A DNA stretch of 64,000 nucleotides from Vibrio tapetis subsp. tapetis (GTDB lineage: Bacteria > Pseudomonadota > Gammaproteobacteria > Enterobacterales > Vibrionaceae). Made by a program: the position numbers and the translations under genes. Where the stretch lies: positions 992,001 to 1,056,000 of the forward strand of contig NZ_LT960611.1 of NCBI RefSeq assembly GCF_900233005.1, given 5' to 3'. Numbering within the stretch: position 1 is the first letter of the stretch; the number at the start of each line of letters is the position of its first letter. Below are positions 18,619-28,429 of this stretch, in pieces. The notes under the pieces are model-generated. The model made no database searches. It was not told where the DNA came from and saw only the letters and a program-made list of their open reading frames with translations.

Positions 18619-19925
18619 CTAGGGCTTTAAAGCCGTTAAGCTATTCTCTGGCAAATGCAGCTTAGCAATAAACCCGTCATCTATTTCCATGATTTCTAGA
18701 TTCCAATTGAGCTTCTTACATATTTTCTCGGTTAGATCATGACCAAGCCCGAAACTGTCCTTAAACTGTGCATCCAATTCTTGAGTATTCACATTCTTTA
18801 TCTCAATAACGCTAAACTCAAAGTTAATCGTTATTTGCCCACTATGAGTATATTGAAATGCATTACGAATGAGATTTCCAACAACGATTCTAAATGGTGT
18901 TTCAGGCAACTGTAATGTTGGTGCGTGAGAGTAATTGATTGATACACTCACGTCTTCACCTTGAATAAGATATTGTAATTCATCAATTATATTATCAAGC
19001 ATCACGACCAAAGAGACTTTACATTGATTAGGCGGCGTTTCACTTTTTCTTACTAGCCATAACATGGTTTCAGTAATTTGTTGCATGTTAGTGCTTGCTC
19101 GGTCAATTCTCCCCATAGGTCCGAGAGAATTTTCTGGTAGAGTAATACGCTCTAAAATCTCCATGTTCGCTCGAATAATCGCTATGGGTGTTCTTAATTC
19201 ATGACTGGCATGAGAAAGAAAGCGCTGTTCTCTTTCAATTAGTTTTGCATTTTTCTTCAACGCATTTTCTAAGCAAAGAGCAATGTAATTGTATTCGTCA
19301 AATTTAAAATCAGGAGCAGGGCTTGATACGACATCCTCAGACACTTGCTCACTCCACAATGCAAGTAACTTCGTTTTTTTCCAACTCTATAGCTGTAATA
19401 CCAAAGCGCAGCAAATACGAAAAATATGTAAATGCCAGCAATATGTAGCATCAACTTGAAGCGGTCATGAAACCATACGTCGACTTTGTCACTGAGCGAC
19501 CCAAGATCATATTTTATTGAACCGTAGACACTCTTCCCGTCTTTCTGGCGAAAGTGATAGACGCCGATAACAGCTTCGTGTTCTAAGTCACTTGTCACCG
19601 TTTCGTCAACAAATACCGTTCGGAATTCTCCCTCAGCAATGCCTATTCCTTCGAGAACATTCTGGCCATCGATAAGGACTTCGGCAGGCTCGTCATATCG
19701 GAAAGACATAATATAAGAACTAGGGAGTTCGGTTTGTGGGTTTAATTTCAACTCTTCTTGATAGCCTTGCCATTCCGCAAGTAAGTGCATTTTTACTGAG
19801 TCTTCTAAACCGTATTCAAAGTATCTCTGTAGTAATTCACCAAATAGTACAATGGTGATGAGCGATATACCCATAAAGAAGGAGGTGAGGTGGTTTTTTA
19901 GCGGAGAACTATTTTTAGTCTTCAT
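18619..19925 (-). CDS. Sensor histidine kinase, frameshifted in an A7 run
   Basis: Two frames form one kinase. 19269-19925 has two membrane helices around a periplasmic domain of about 130 residues and runs into junk after 'YYSYRVGKK'. The second frame carries 'TKLLALWSEQVSED...', the H-box 'SHASHELRTPIAIIRAN', the N-box 'VVGNLIRNAFQYT' and a degenerate G-box, ending at 18619. The frames join by a -1 shift exactly at seven As (19374-19380 on the plus strand as Ts), read GGA-AAA-AAA-CGA. This is either a lost A or slippage on A_AAA_AAA. The start overlaps the response-regulator stop (ATGA). Partner of the regulator at 19922-20608; probably senses envelope or drug stress given the RND operon upstream. 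Confidence 0.8.
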
Positions 19926-20608
19926 ATTTCACCTTTAATTCTTACGCCTCGTCCAACAACTGTTTCAATCAATTTAATATCGCAGTCCTTATCAATCTTT
20001 TGTCGTAATTGATACAACTGCACCTTCAGGTTATTACTTTCAGGTAAATCATTAGGCCACAAGCATTCTTCAATTTCTTGTCGATTGACTACTTCCGGGC
20101 TGCGACGCATAAGTAGCTCCAACAGCTTCATGTTTAAGCGATTTAAGTCCAGAACTTGACCCGCTCGCGTTACCTGCTGAAGCTGCAGGTCATAAACTAG
20201 ATTACCCACCTCTAACTTCCTATGTTGGCTTCTTCGTCGCTTAGAAAGGGCTTTAATACGCAGTGCCAGTTCTTTCATCGCAAAAGGTTTAACCAGATAA
20301 TCATCTGTGCCAGCATTAAACCCTGCCTCTTTATCGTTGAGTGTATCTTTGGCGGTCAACATCAATATTGGTGTGTCAGAACCGTCAGCCCTAAGTCTCT
20401 CACATACGGTAAAGCCATCTATTTTTGGGAGCATTAAGTCTAATAAAATGACATCGTATTTATTTTGGCTTGCGAGGGTAAAGCCACTTAAGCCGTTATA
20501 GGCATGATCACATTGAATATCTTCAAATCTAAGGTATTCAGCAACCGATGCCGCGAGATCTTTGTCGTCCTCGACCAGTAAAACGCTAACAGACAAATTT
20601 GAGATCAT
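19922..20608 (-). CDS. OmpR-family response regulator
   Basis: A 228-residue regulator. The receiver domain is at residues 7-120, with acidic pocket Glu13-Asp14-Asp15, phospho-acceptor Asp57 ('VILLDLMLP'), Thr ('MLTA') and Lys ('VKPFA'). The winged-helix domain follows, ending 'LIETVVGRGVRIKGEI'. It overlaps the kinase gene by four bases and follows the RND pump gene by 112 bases on the same strand. It likely controls the efflux operon or is co-expressed with it. Confidence 0.92.
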   Translation of the reverse strand: MISNLSVSVLLVEDDKDLAASVAEYLRFEDIQCDHAYNGLSGFTLASQNKYDVILLDLMLPKIDGFTVCERLRADGSDTPILMLTAKDTLNDKEAGFNAGTDDYLVKPFAMKELALRIKALSKRRRSQHRKLEVGNLVYDLQLQQVTRAGQVLDLNRLNMKLLELLMRRSPEVVNRQEIEECLWPNDLPESNNLKVQLYQLRQKIDKDCDIKLIETVVGRGVRIKGEI

Positions 20609-20720
20609 GACTCATTACCCTCTTTATTGACGACTTAATCTACCAATGTCGTTGATTGACGCGTTGCCGTTGATGAATGGTTAGACAACCGACGAACAAG
20701 CAGCGCGACATCTTCAAAAA

Positions 20721-23700
20721 TCATGACAAAGCAGGGACTAAAACTAACGTTATAATTGTTGCAAACAATATCCCATAGCCCATTGACGTTGCTGCTGGTA
20801 TCAAAAACTGCGCTTGTGGCGATGTTTCAGAAAGCAACGGAACCAACCCTAAATAGGTGGTTGCAGAGGTTAATAGAATGGCTCTTAATCGCCCTGTCCC
20901 AGATTCTATAAGTGCATCTTCGACACTTAGACCTTGTGACCTTCTCGTATTGTAGCGAGAGATCAGCAATAGGCTATCATTGACGACCACACCGGTTAAA
21001 GCCAACATGCCAAAAAGAGACAAAATACTCATTGGTATGCCTTGTATTAAGTGCCCCATCAACGCCCCCACAATTCCGAATGGAATAGTGCACATAATCA
21101 AAAGCGGCTGAAAGTACGAATTCAACGGAATCGCTAATAAAGCGTAAATGGCAATAAGAGCAATCAAAAATACGCTGTACAACGAATTAGAGATTTTTTG
21201 TTTTTCCTGTTCTTGGCCAGATATAACAATGCTCACATCGCGATAAGCCACACCAAGATCGTTAAACAGATCGTTTTTCAATAGAGCCATAACCTGTTCT
21301 GGAGAGGTGACGCTTTTGTCCACATCAGCAGATACTGTGTTAACTCTATTGCGATCAATACGTTCAATGCTTTTTGCCACATAACGAGTAGAGATGTCCG
21401 CTACGCTGGATAACGGGACTGACTGCCCATCATTCAATCTGACTCTAGCATATTTCAAGTTGTCTAAAGTCTTTCTTTTATCTTCAGGATATTGGATTTT
21501 AACCGCCACTTCATGCTCCCCTTTTTGGTAGCGCTGAATCTCATAACCCTGATAAGAAAAATTGAGCTGTTGCAACAAACTCGCGGTTGTCATGCCCATG
21601 GATAAACCAACCTGGTTCACCTTGATGTCAATTTGAGCTTGAGCTCGTGTCAAACTGCTTTTAATACCAAACACACCATTAACCTGGGCTAAATAGGCTT
21701 CCAATTCTTTACCCGCTGCCGAGATCGTCTTTTCATTTTTACTTCTCAGCTCAATACTGATCGCTTTATCTTTAATCATATCGGCCGCGAAATTAGCGCT
21801 TCGTATTCCCTCTAACGGTTTCATCATAGATTGCCAGTATTTCGCTATAAAAGCCGCAGAAAAAGGTCTTTGACTGTTGTCAGATAAGCTCACTACAATT
21901 TGAGCGCTTTGATTGGTGGTATCCGATAACACATTTTGTATTGGAGACACCGTCAATTGGTACTCTTCAAGTAATTTGTGATTAACCACGTCAGCCATGC
22001 GTTCAACTTTTTCAGTTTGACTCTGCACTAGGCCATAGCCTGCATCTTCCTGAAAGGCCAAATCAATCGTAATAAAGTCGGTTGATATTTCAGGGAAAAA
22101 GACAGACCTGACTTTTCCTGAAATCAACGTCCCACTAATAAGAAAGACAACCGAGATAGAAACACACATAACGGCATATCGGTAGGCTATCACTTGCTTT
22201 AAACACGGTTTATACACGTGTGATGTGAAATATTTCAGCCCGTTTAACACGCGCTGTTGAAGTTTATTCCAAAGGATTGCAATTCTTGCGGTTGAACGAG
22301 ATTTCATGCGCACATGCGCTAGATGTGCAGGCAGGATAAGCTTGGACTCAATAAGGGAAAAGAATAAACAAAATGCAGCTGCGAGCGCAAACTGAGAGAA
22401 TATTTTACCCATTTCACCCTCAATTAAGCTTAATGACATAAAGGCCACCATGGTGGTGAGCACACCAAAGGTGGTCGGGGTCGCAACTTTCTGTGCACCA
22501 GTGATTGTAGATTCTAAGGTTGCTCCATACTTCTCTCTTTGTTCATAGATACTCTCTCCAATGACGACGGCATCATCAACCACGATACCCAGTGCCATAA
22601 TGAACCCAAACGTCGTCAGTTCATTAAGAGTCAGCCCCCATAAAGAATCCCCCATCAGTACCATCGCGCCGGCAAAAACAACCGGAATACCAAGTCCTAC
22701 CCAAAATGCGACACGAATATTGAGAAACAATGCGAGCAACAGAACCACAAAGAAAATACCCTGCATTCCATTTTTCAGCAGTAAATTAAGGCGATGCTTA
22801 ATTGGTTCACTTTGATCGTTCCACATGGCGACATTTACGCCCTTTGGAAGGGTGCTCTTAAAAGCCTCAACGATCGATCTTGCGCTTTTTGCTACATCAT
22901 TGATGTTGGATTTTCCATACATCTTCACCGTCAAGCCAACAGATGGGTGACCGTTGTAACGCGTTAAATAACCATTTGGCTCAAATTGTTCATTTACATT
23001 TGCTACATCTGAAAGGACCAGCGTTTGCCCATTTAACAGGTTTTTTATTGGCAACGCTGCAAATTCACTTGCCTCTCGACTTTGTTGCTCAGACTTTAAA
23101 ATTAATGTTCCCTTGGCGCCTTTAAGTTCCCCCGCGGTTTGATTCAACGACTCGGCTTTGATCTGGTTAACAATAGACTCAATTGTTAAGTTTTGAGCAA
23201 GCAACTTTCTTTCATCTACTTCAATGATGATTTGTTCTGGTTTTCGGCCGATGTAGTTCACTTTTTGAATATACGCAGATTCAAGCAACTTAGACCTGAG
23301 CTCTTCCATGTAGCTATGTAGCGCGCTTGAATCGACCTCACCATATAGGTTGATTGAAATAACATCTTCTACGTCTTCTTGCCTCGTGATTACAGGCTGC
23401 TTCGCGTCGGTTGGTAGATCACTGACACCATCTACTTTCGTTTTGATCTCTTGATACAAACGATCAAGAACGTAGCCACTGGATTTAGTCGCGGTGACGG
23501 TTACTCCATCGCCATCCGATACGCTGGATAAACTCTTAATTCCTTCCACCCCTTGTAAGGCGTTTTCAATTTTTGAGGCAATTCCTTCTTCTGCAGAACT
23601 GGCGGAGCCACTGTCATATTTGACAAAAATACTAATGCTGCTCGGCGGAATACTAGGGAAACTTTCTACTCTAGAGCGCATAACTGACAATGCCCCAGCG

Positions 23701-23789
23701 ACCAGTATGATGATCATCAGTAAGTTGGCCGCAACTGGGTTAGTCGTAAACCAAGCAATGATGCCGGTAGGATGTTTATCAGTGTTCAT
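20721..23789 (-). CDS. RND efflux transporter, inner-membrane permease
   Basis: A 1022-residue RND (HAE-type) pump with the expected pattern: N-terminal 'WFTTNPVAANLLMIIILVAGA', a large periplasmic loop, a membrane block with 'GIVVDDAVVIGESIYE' (proton-relay acidic pair) near residue 400, a second loop, and a C-terminal membrane block with 'GVVVNDSLLLISRYN'. It uses proton flow to expel drugs or toxic compounds through a tripartite complex with the adaptor and the outer-membrane channel encoded just upstream. Its start overlaps the adaptor gene by 11 bases. The substrate is not readable. Confidence 0.93.
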   Translation of the reverse strand: MNTDKHPTGIIAWFTTNPVAANLLMIIILVAGALSVMRSRVESFPSIPPSSISIFVKYDSGSASSAEEGIASKIENALQGVEGIKSLSSVSDGDGVTVTATKSSGYVLDRLYQEIKTKVDGVSDLPTDAKQPVITRQEDVEDVISINLYGEVDSSALHSYMEELRSKLLESAYIQKVNYIGRKPEQIIIEVDERKLLAQNLTIESIVNQIKAESLNQTAGELKGAKGTLILKSEQQSREASEFAALPIKNLLNGQTLVLSDVANVNEQFEPNGYLTRYNGHPSVGLTVKMYGKSNINDVAKSARSIVEAFKSTLPKGVNVAMWNDQSEPIKHRLNLLLKNGMQGIFFVVLLLALFLNIRVAFWVGLGIPVVFAGAMVLMGDSLWGLTLNELTTFGFIMALGIVVDDAVVIGESIYEQREKYGATLESTITGAQKVATPTTFGVLTTMVAFMSLSLIEGEMGKIFSQFALAAAFCLFFSLIESKLILPAHLAHVRMKSRSTARIAILWNKLQQRVLNGLKYFTSHVYKPCLKQVIAYRYAVMCVSISVVFLISGTLISGKVRSVFFPEISTDFITIDLAFQEDAGYGLVQSQTEKVERMADVVNHKLLEEYQLTVSPIQNVLSDTTNQSAQIVVSLSDNSQRPFSAAFIAKYWQSMMKPLEGIRSANFAADMIKDKAISIELRSKNEKTISAAGKELEAYLAQVNGVFGIKSSLTRAQAQIDIKVNQVGLSMGMTTASLLQQLNFSYQGYEIQRYQKGEHEVAVKIQYPEDKRKTLDNLKYARVRLNDGQSVPLSSVADISTRYVAKSIERIDRNRVNTVSADVDKSVTSPEQVMALLKNDLFNDLGVAYRDVSIVISGQEQEKQKISNSLYSVFLIALIAIYALLAIPLNSYFQPLLIMCTIPFGIVGALMGHLIQGIPMSILSLFGMLALTGVVVNDSLLLISRYNTRRSQGLSVEDALIESGTGRLRAILLTSATTYLGLVPLLSETSPQAQFLIPAATSMGYGILFATIITLVLVPALS

Positions 23790-24939
23790 CGTTCACCTCA
23801 CGCGTAGACTCAACGGTAACCACATCCATTCCTGCGATATAGTGCGAAAGTGGCTTAACGACAAGAGAGATCGACTCTCCAAGTTCCTTTCTTCCAATGC
23901 CGATATGATCAACACTATGAAACAACACATTGGGCTTATGACGTTCCAATACTTCGTTTCGAACAATCCAGAGGAACCCATCCGCGGTAAGAGAAGACGA
24001 AGCGATGATGTAGCTGTCTGGGTAGGCTTTCCCTTGAATATCAACCTCAACAAAGCTGCCAAATAATAGGGCTTGTTTCTGTTTAAGGGGGTCAGGAATT
24101 TCGAGCGTAAGGTTCCTCATCCTGGTCTTTTTATCGACCAATAAAGATAATGATGTCGCTTTTGCGTACCAAGTCTCCTCAGGGCTACTTTTTGAGCTGA
24201 TCGTAATATTGAGGTCTGACAAATCGCGAGGGAGCTGTCGCCAGTCATTTTCTGGAAGCGCTAATAAAACCTCCGCAACATCAATTGATTTGATTTTCCC
24301 AAGCTTACTGCCCGACGCAATGTAGCCTCCCATTGTTACCGACTGCTCGCTTACGATACCGTCAAAGGGCGCGTAGATTTTCGTATCCAACAAGTTTTTC
24401 TTTGCGTCATTTAGTGTTTGTTTCGCAGCGAGATAACTCGTTTTTGCGATGTTTAGTTGTGGTTGTCGTAAGGCAAGTGGGCTCGGCTTTTCACTGATAC
24501 CAGAAGATTGCCATTCTTTTCCGGCCCTTAGATGCTTTCTTTCTTCTTGAAGCAGCGCTAAATGTGCCTCGGCCAAGGCTTTTTCTGCATTGGCTACCAG
24601 CACTTTGTAAGATGAATCATCAATTTTCAGCAAGAGTTCTCCCGCTTTTACTCGATGCCCTACCTTAAGCGCTTTTGATGTCCAAATCGCCTTACCTGAC
24701 ACTTGGCTAATTAACGACAGTGTTTCTACTGGCATCACTTCGCCATACCCTTTTATGGATGAATGATGTTCACCGGCCTTTAAGCTTTGTGTGGTAACGC
24801 TAGTCACAGGAACGAGTGACTGATCCCCTATGACTTCGGGTTGTTCAATAGGTGCACTTAACACGTAATAAGCGGTCAATGGAATACCCAATATGCTTAA
24901 CAAGGTTAAAACGCCCTTTTTAATATCCAGTTTTTTCAT
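23779..24939 (-). CDS. RND efflux periplasmic adaptor (membrane fusion protein)
   Basis: A 386-residue adaptor with an N-terminal membrane anchor, 'VSQVSGKAIWTSKALKVGHRVKAGELLLKIDD' (lipoyl-like half), an alpha-hairpin, then 'IYAPFDGIVSEQSVTMGGYIASGSKLGKI' (second lipoyl half) and a beta-barrel domain. It bridges the pump and the outer-membrane factor. Two bases separate it from the upstream channel gene. Confidence 0.92.
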   Translation of the reverse strand: MKKLDIKKGVLTLLSILGIPLTAYYVLSAPIEQPEVIGDQSLVPVTSVTTQSLKAGEHHSSIKGYGEVMPVETLSLISQVSGKAIWTSKALKVGHRVKAGELLLKIDDSSYKVLVANAEKALAEAHLALLQEERKHLRAGKEWQSSGISEKPSPLALRQPQLNIAKTSYLAAKQTLNDAKKNLLDTKIYAPFDGIVSEQSVTMGGYIASGSKLGKIKSIDVAEVLLALPENDWRQLPRDLSDLNITISSKSSPEETWYAKATSLSLLVDKKTRMRNLTLEIPDPLKQKQALLFGSFVEVDIQGKAYPDSYIIASSSLTADGFLWIVRNEVLERHKPNVLFHSVDHIGIGRKELGESISLVVKPLSHYIAGMDVVTVESTREVNDEH

Positions 24940-24941
24940 TT

Positions 24942-26309
24942 CTATATTCCCATCCCAAGTGCAAGTCCCAATGAGATTCGATTTGAAAATCGCGCTTGCT
25001 GAGTTTGTATTAATTGTATTTTTGATTGATAGATTGACCGTTGTGCAATGAGTAATGCCAACACATCGCTCGCACCATCTTGATATAAGTTTTGGTAGTT
25101 TTTCATACTAGAAATGGAATAGATGTGAGCATCTTGATAATGCTGCTCTTGCTGATTAAGGTAGTACTCTTGGTCTAGGGCAATCCCGACTTCGGTCATG
25201 GCATTAAGGAGTTTCTTCTGATAATTGATGAAGGCAACGTTTGCTTTAAGCTCCGCTATTTTTGCCTGAGTCTCTAGGTTGCCTTGATTAAAAATGGGGG
25301 CCGTAATACCGCCAACGAGGCTCCAAAGTGAGGGATTGTCAATGAGCTGATTCGATGAACTTCCCGCTTTATAAACCGAGGACGTCAAGGTCAATTTAGG
25401 CAGCAGGTCCTTATACGCAATAGAGGTATCTTTATCCGCTGCAATCACCGTTTGATACGCAGCTAATAGATCAGGGCGTGAAGCTAACATGTCTCCAGGT
25501 AGCGTTAGCGGTGGCGCTTCAATTTCAGGGGTATCAATAGTCGAGAAATCAAGATGTTGCCCCACTTTCCCACGTAGTACATTTAGACGACGAATCGCCG
25601 CAAGTTGTTGCTGTTCGCGCGATGCGAGCGCTGCTCTGATTCTATAAGTTTCTGCGCGAGCAGTATCAAGATCGGCTTGTTCTTTAAGCCCGTCGAGTAC
25701 TTGCTCGGCCACGATTCCCTCAGTTTTAGACAAGCTCGCTATCCAGCGGTTTTCTACGTCAATTATTTTGGCCCGATAAACGACGTCTAGCCACGCTTGG
25801 ATCACACGGGCGACTAAAGAGTTTTTTGCGTAGATATAATCGAGTTCACTTGCCTTTGCTTTAGCGGAGGCAGAATCTGAGGTATCGGATAATCTTCCCC
25901 AAACATCGAGCTCCCAACTCAAATCTAAAGATATTCTTTGGTTATTAGTAATCGACCCAGTTTTATTTCTTGAGACTTGGTACGAACTGGTAAGCGTAGG
26001 TTCTTGATAACGGCCGCTTTGCGCATCCAAGAGACTAGCTTGCTCTAAGCGCAACGCTGTACTTTTGAGATCATGGTTGTTTTCGATGGTGTCTATAACG
26101 AGTGCAGAAAGCTCTTTGCTATTGACAAGATCAAGCAGTTGCTGTGATAAGGCCGTATTCACATACTCTTGTGCGTTTTCCCAATTCTGTGGGACGGCGA
26201 TCGTATTATCGCGGTCAAGCTTCTCTGAATGATTAAGAGAGGTGCACCCCGCCAACGCCGTAAAAATACAGATAACCAACAGTACTTTAGAGTTTGATAT
26301 GGACGTCAT
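24942..26309 (-). CDS. RND efflux outer-membrane lipoprotein channel (NodT/TolC family)
   Basis: About 455 residues with a lipobox 'FTALAGC' after a short signal peptide. Two repeated TolC-like helical halves are visible ('LEQASLLDAQSGRYQEPTLTSSYQVSRN...' and 'LAAYQTVIAADKDTSIAYKDLLPKLTLTSS...'). The start at 26309 is chosen over 26324 because GGAG lies at the proper distance before it. First gene of the leftward tripartite efflux operon. Confidence 0.9.
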   Translation of the reverse strand: MTSISNSKVLLVICIFTALAGCTSLNHSEKLDRDNTIAVPQNWENAQEYVNTALSQQLLDLVNSKELSALVIDTIENNHDLKSTALRLEQASLLDAQSGRYQEPTLTSSYQVSRNKTGSITNNQRISLDLSWELDVWGRLSDTSDSASAKAKASELDYIYAKNSLVARVIQAWLDVVYRAKIIDVENRWIASLSKTEGIVAEQVLDGLKEQADLDTARAETYRIRAALASREQQQLAAIRRLNVLRGKVGQHLDFSTIDTPEIEAPPLTLPGDMLASRPDLLAAYQTVIAADKDTSIAYKDLLPKLTLTSSVYKAGSSSNQLIDNPSLWSLVGGITAPIFNQGNLETQAKIAELKANVAFINYQKKLLNAMTEVGIALDQEYYLNQQEQHYQDAHIYSISSMKNYQNLYQDGASDVLALLIAQRSIYQSKIQLIQTQQARFSNRISLGLALGMGI

Positions 26310-26689
26310 TGTGTCTAGCTCCAATGGATTTGAAGCTATTTATACGCAATGCTTAGTAAAAATGAGGTGAAATGTACCGAGTGATCTCCGAATTTATTGT
26401 CATGAAAACCTTTCCTCTACAATCAGGGGTGGATATAAGCCAACACTTAGTGCGATTAACCAAGACCGACGTTGATAATTGAATGTACTTAGCATCAATC
26501 ATTAAATGATGAGCTGACTTTGCAGCGCTATTTCATGTGATTCCATCGCTTTCCAACAAGTGTCGTCCCACCATTTCTCTATTAAAAAGGGCCATGAAGT
26601 CTAATTTTCACTTTCACATTCTCCCCCTGCGTCAGGCTAGTTGTCACTGTTAAAAAATAACCAATTAGAGGGGCGGTGACAGAGGAAAT
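26310..26689. other. Intergenic stretch upstream of the efflux operon
   Basis: No gene or clear regulatory site recognised. It must hold the efflux operon promoter (minus strand) and the left end of the decayed insertion sequence (plus strand). I see no confident terminal inverted repeat. Confidence 0.3.
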
Positions 26690-27328
26690 ATGTCTCGTTA
26701 CTCACAAGAAAGAAAAGAAGCTGTATTGAAAAAGTTGTTACCCCCACACTCTCGCTCTGTGGCTGAAGTAGCAAAAGAAGAAGGCATCAGCGATGCGACA
26801 CTGTATTATTGGCGAAAACGACTTCGAGAATCAGGAGCCGTTGTGCCAAACAGTCATGCCCCTTCAGAGCATTGGTCCGCGCAAACTAAGTTAGCCATTG
26901 TCGCTGCGACGTTTTCTATGACAGAAAATGAATTAAGCCAGTACTGCCGTGAAAACGGGTTGTACCCCGAAGAAATCCAGCAGTGGCGTAGCGAATGTAT
27001 GCAGGGGTTCATATCATCAAAGGAGCGTGAAGCCGAGGCAAAGAAACAAGCTAAAGCCGATAAGCATGAAATCAAAGAATTAGAAAAAGAGATTCGCTTT
27101 AAAGAGAAAGCATTAGCGGAAACGGCAGAGTACAACCAACGAAAAGAAGACTTAATGCGCCTTCTTTTTTTCAATTACTTTCTCACCGAAAGTTTACTAC
27201 TAGCACCTTTAGTCACTTGGCTTTCTAGGCTTAAGATTCCAGTATGCTTTGGTATGATTGTTCTTTCCGCTGACGTTACGTTCGTTGCGAAGGTAATGGC
27301 GAATTGCTTTCGCCGCGGAGGATTCTAA
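26690..27328 (+). pseudogene. IS3-family transposase orfA remnant
   Basis: Residues 1-145 match the OrfA pattern of IS3-type elements: an N-terminal helix-turn-helix ('SVAEVAKEEGISDATLYYWRKRLRESG'), 'ELSQYCRENGLYPEEIQQWRSECMQGF', and a leucine-zipper-like coil 'ADKHEIKELEKEIRFKEKALAETA'. Homology stops at about 27125, just where such proteins continue 'ALLVLRKK.NAL'. The remaining frame is read-through into the convergent reductase gene. No orfB (DDE domain) follows, so this is a truncated, inactive element. It marks a junction at the edge of the siderophore locus. Confidence 0.75.
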
Positions 27329-28342
27329 GGCTGCCCAAACAACATCAATTTGCTCTAGTGCTTTTAATATCGTAAGCACTTTCTCACCCTGTTCGTTTTC
27401 AGCACAAACGACTCTGTGTACACTCGAATTTTCCGGAAAAGCATCTCCCGAAAAATAGCTCTGATCCGTTGCTTTAGCACTGACCAAAATGACAATTGGT
27501 GGTGCCTGTCCCTTCCAGTTTTCAAGAATACCCGCTAATGCTGGGTACGCCGTTTCATCTGCAATCATCAAAGCTTGGCCATTTACAAGATGAGGGTGCT
27601 TATCCGCCGTTTCTGAGCGGCTCATGATGACATCACCGATAGATAACTGTTCTGCCCATTGACTTCCCGTCGTCTCACCATGTGTATAAATATCAATCTC
27701 GCCTCTGTCATAAAATGAGACGGTATCGCTACTTTTCCATGACCTCCTCAATGTATAGAGCCGAACATTTTTGTTGGTTTTGTAGAGCATTTTTTCTCGA
27801 TTCTTCTTCGAGAGATTTTTCATCAACCAAATAAAAAGATGATCCGATATGCTCTTAATCCAGTGCTTTTTATCGTTTTTATGAGTGCTTTCAATAGCCT
27901 TCTTTTTCATACCTTTTAAGACAAAAGCATAGGCATAACCAGGGTAATATTCTGGTAATGCCATATTGCTCCCCACCGTTAAGCGAATGATGTTTTCAGT
28001 AATATTTTGCTTACCAAGCACCTCAAAAAACTGCTTACCTGAACCTGAAAAATCTTGCCCCTGCTTTACGATGCCGGCATAAGCTAAGTAAAGAATTTTG
28101 TCTTCCAAACTCCCTTCTATCTCAAACGGAACAAACATCATCTGTTTTTTAGGATCCATTTTAAAATCCACTTCAATTCGCACCCCTTCTTCAAAGATAT
28201 CTTCAACTTTAGCGGATTTGATTTCTAGATTAGAGGCATGGGTTTTGGCGATGGCTAATAGTTCTTCTTGGTGATCTTGATTGACGTGATCGATGATATC
28301 AATCTTATGATCAACATTGCTGATCTGAGTATGGCTGTTCAT
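27209..28342 (-). CDS. Siderophore-interacting protein (ViuB-type ferric-siderophore reductase) with DUF2470-like N-terminus
   Basis: A 377-residue cytoplasmic flavoprotein. Residues 10-100 resemble the DUF2470/haem-utilisation fold ('IIDHVNQDHQEELLAIAKTH'). The remainder is a siderophore-interacting FAD/NAD(P)H reductase: 'VRLYTLRRS' (FAD), 'DIYTHGETTGSQWAEQLSIGDVI', 'ALMIADETAYPALAGILE', 'VVWAALESSAAKAIRHYLRNE'. It releases iron from imported ferric siderophores by reduction. The stop lies inside the spurious tail of the IS remnant, but the protein's C-terminus looks complete. A terminator at 28378-28399 separates it from the receptor gene. Confidence 0.85.
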   Translation of the reverse strand: MNSHTQISNVDHKIDIIDHVNQDHQEELLAIAKTHASNLEIKSAKVEDIFEEGVRIEVDFKMDPKKQMMFVPFEIEGSLEDKILYLAYAGIVKQGQDFSGSGKQFFEVLGKQNITENIIRLTVGSNMALPEYYPGYAYAFVLKGMKKKAIESTHKNDKKHWIKSISDHLFIWLMKNLSKKNREKMLYKTNKNVRLYTLRRSWKSSDTVSFYDRGEIDIYTHGETTGSQWAEQLSIGDVIMSRSETADKHPHLVNGQALMIADETAYPALAGILENWKGQAPPIVILVSAKATDQSYFSGDAFPENSSVHRVVCAENEQGEKVLTILKALEQIDVVWAALESSAAKAIRHYLRNERNVSGKNNHTKAYWNLKPRKPSD

Positions 28343-28377
28343 AATGCTTTAAGGCTTCTGCTAAATAAAAGTAAAAA

Positions 28378-28399
28378 CAGAGACTCAGATGAGCCTCTG
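28378..28399 (-). terminator. Rho-independent terminator/attenuator between receptor and reductase genes
   Basis: On the minus strand the stem CAGAGGCTC / GAGTCTCTG (one mismatch) is followed by TTTTT. It lies after the TonB receptor stop and before the reductase start, so it may set a lower level for the reductase. Confidence 0.6.
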
Positions 28400-28429
28400 C
28401 TAACATGTAAGGATCTGGTTGAAAAAGCC

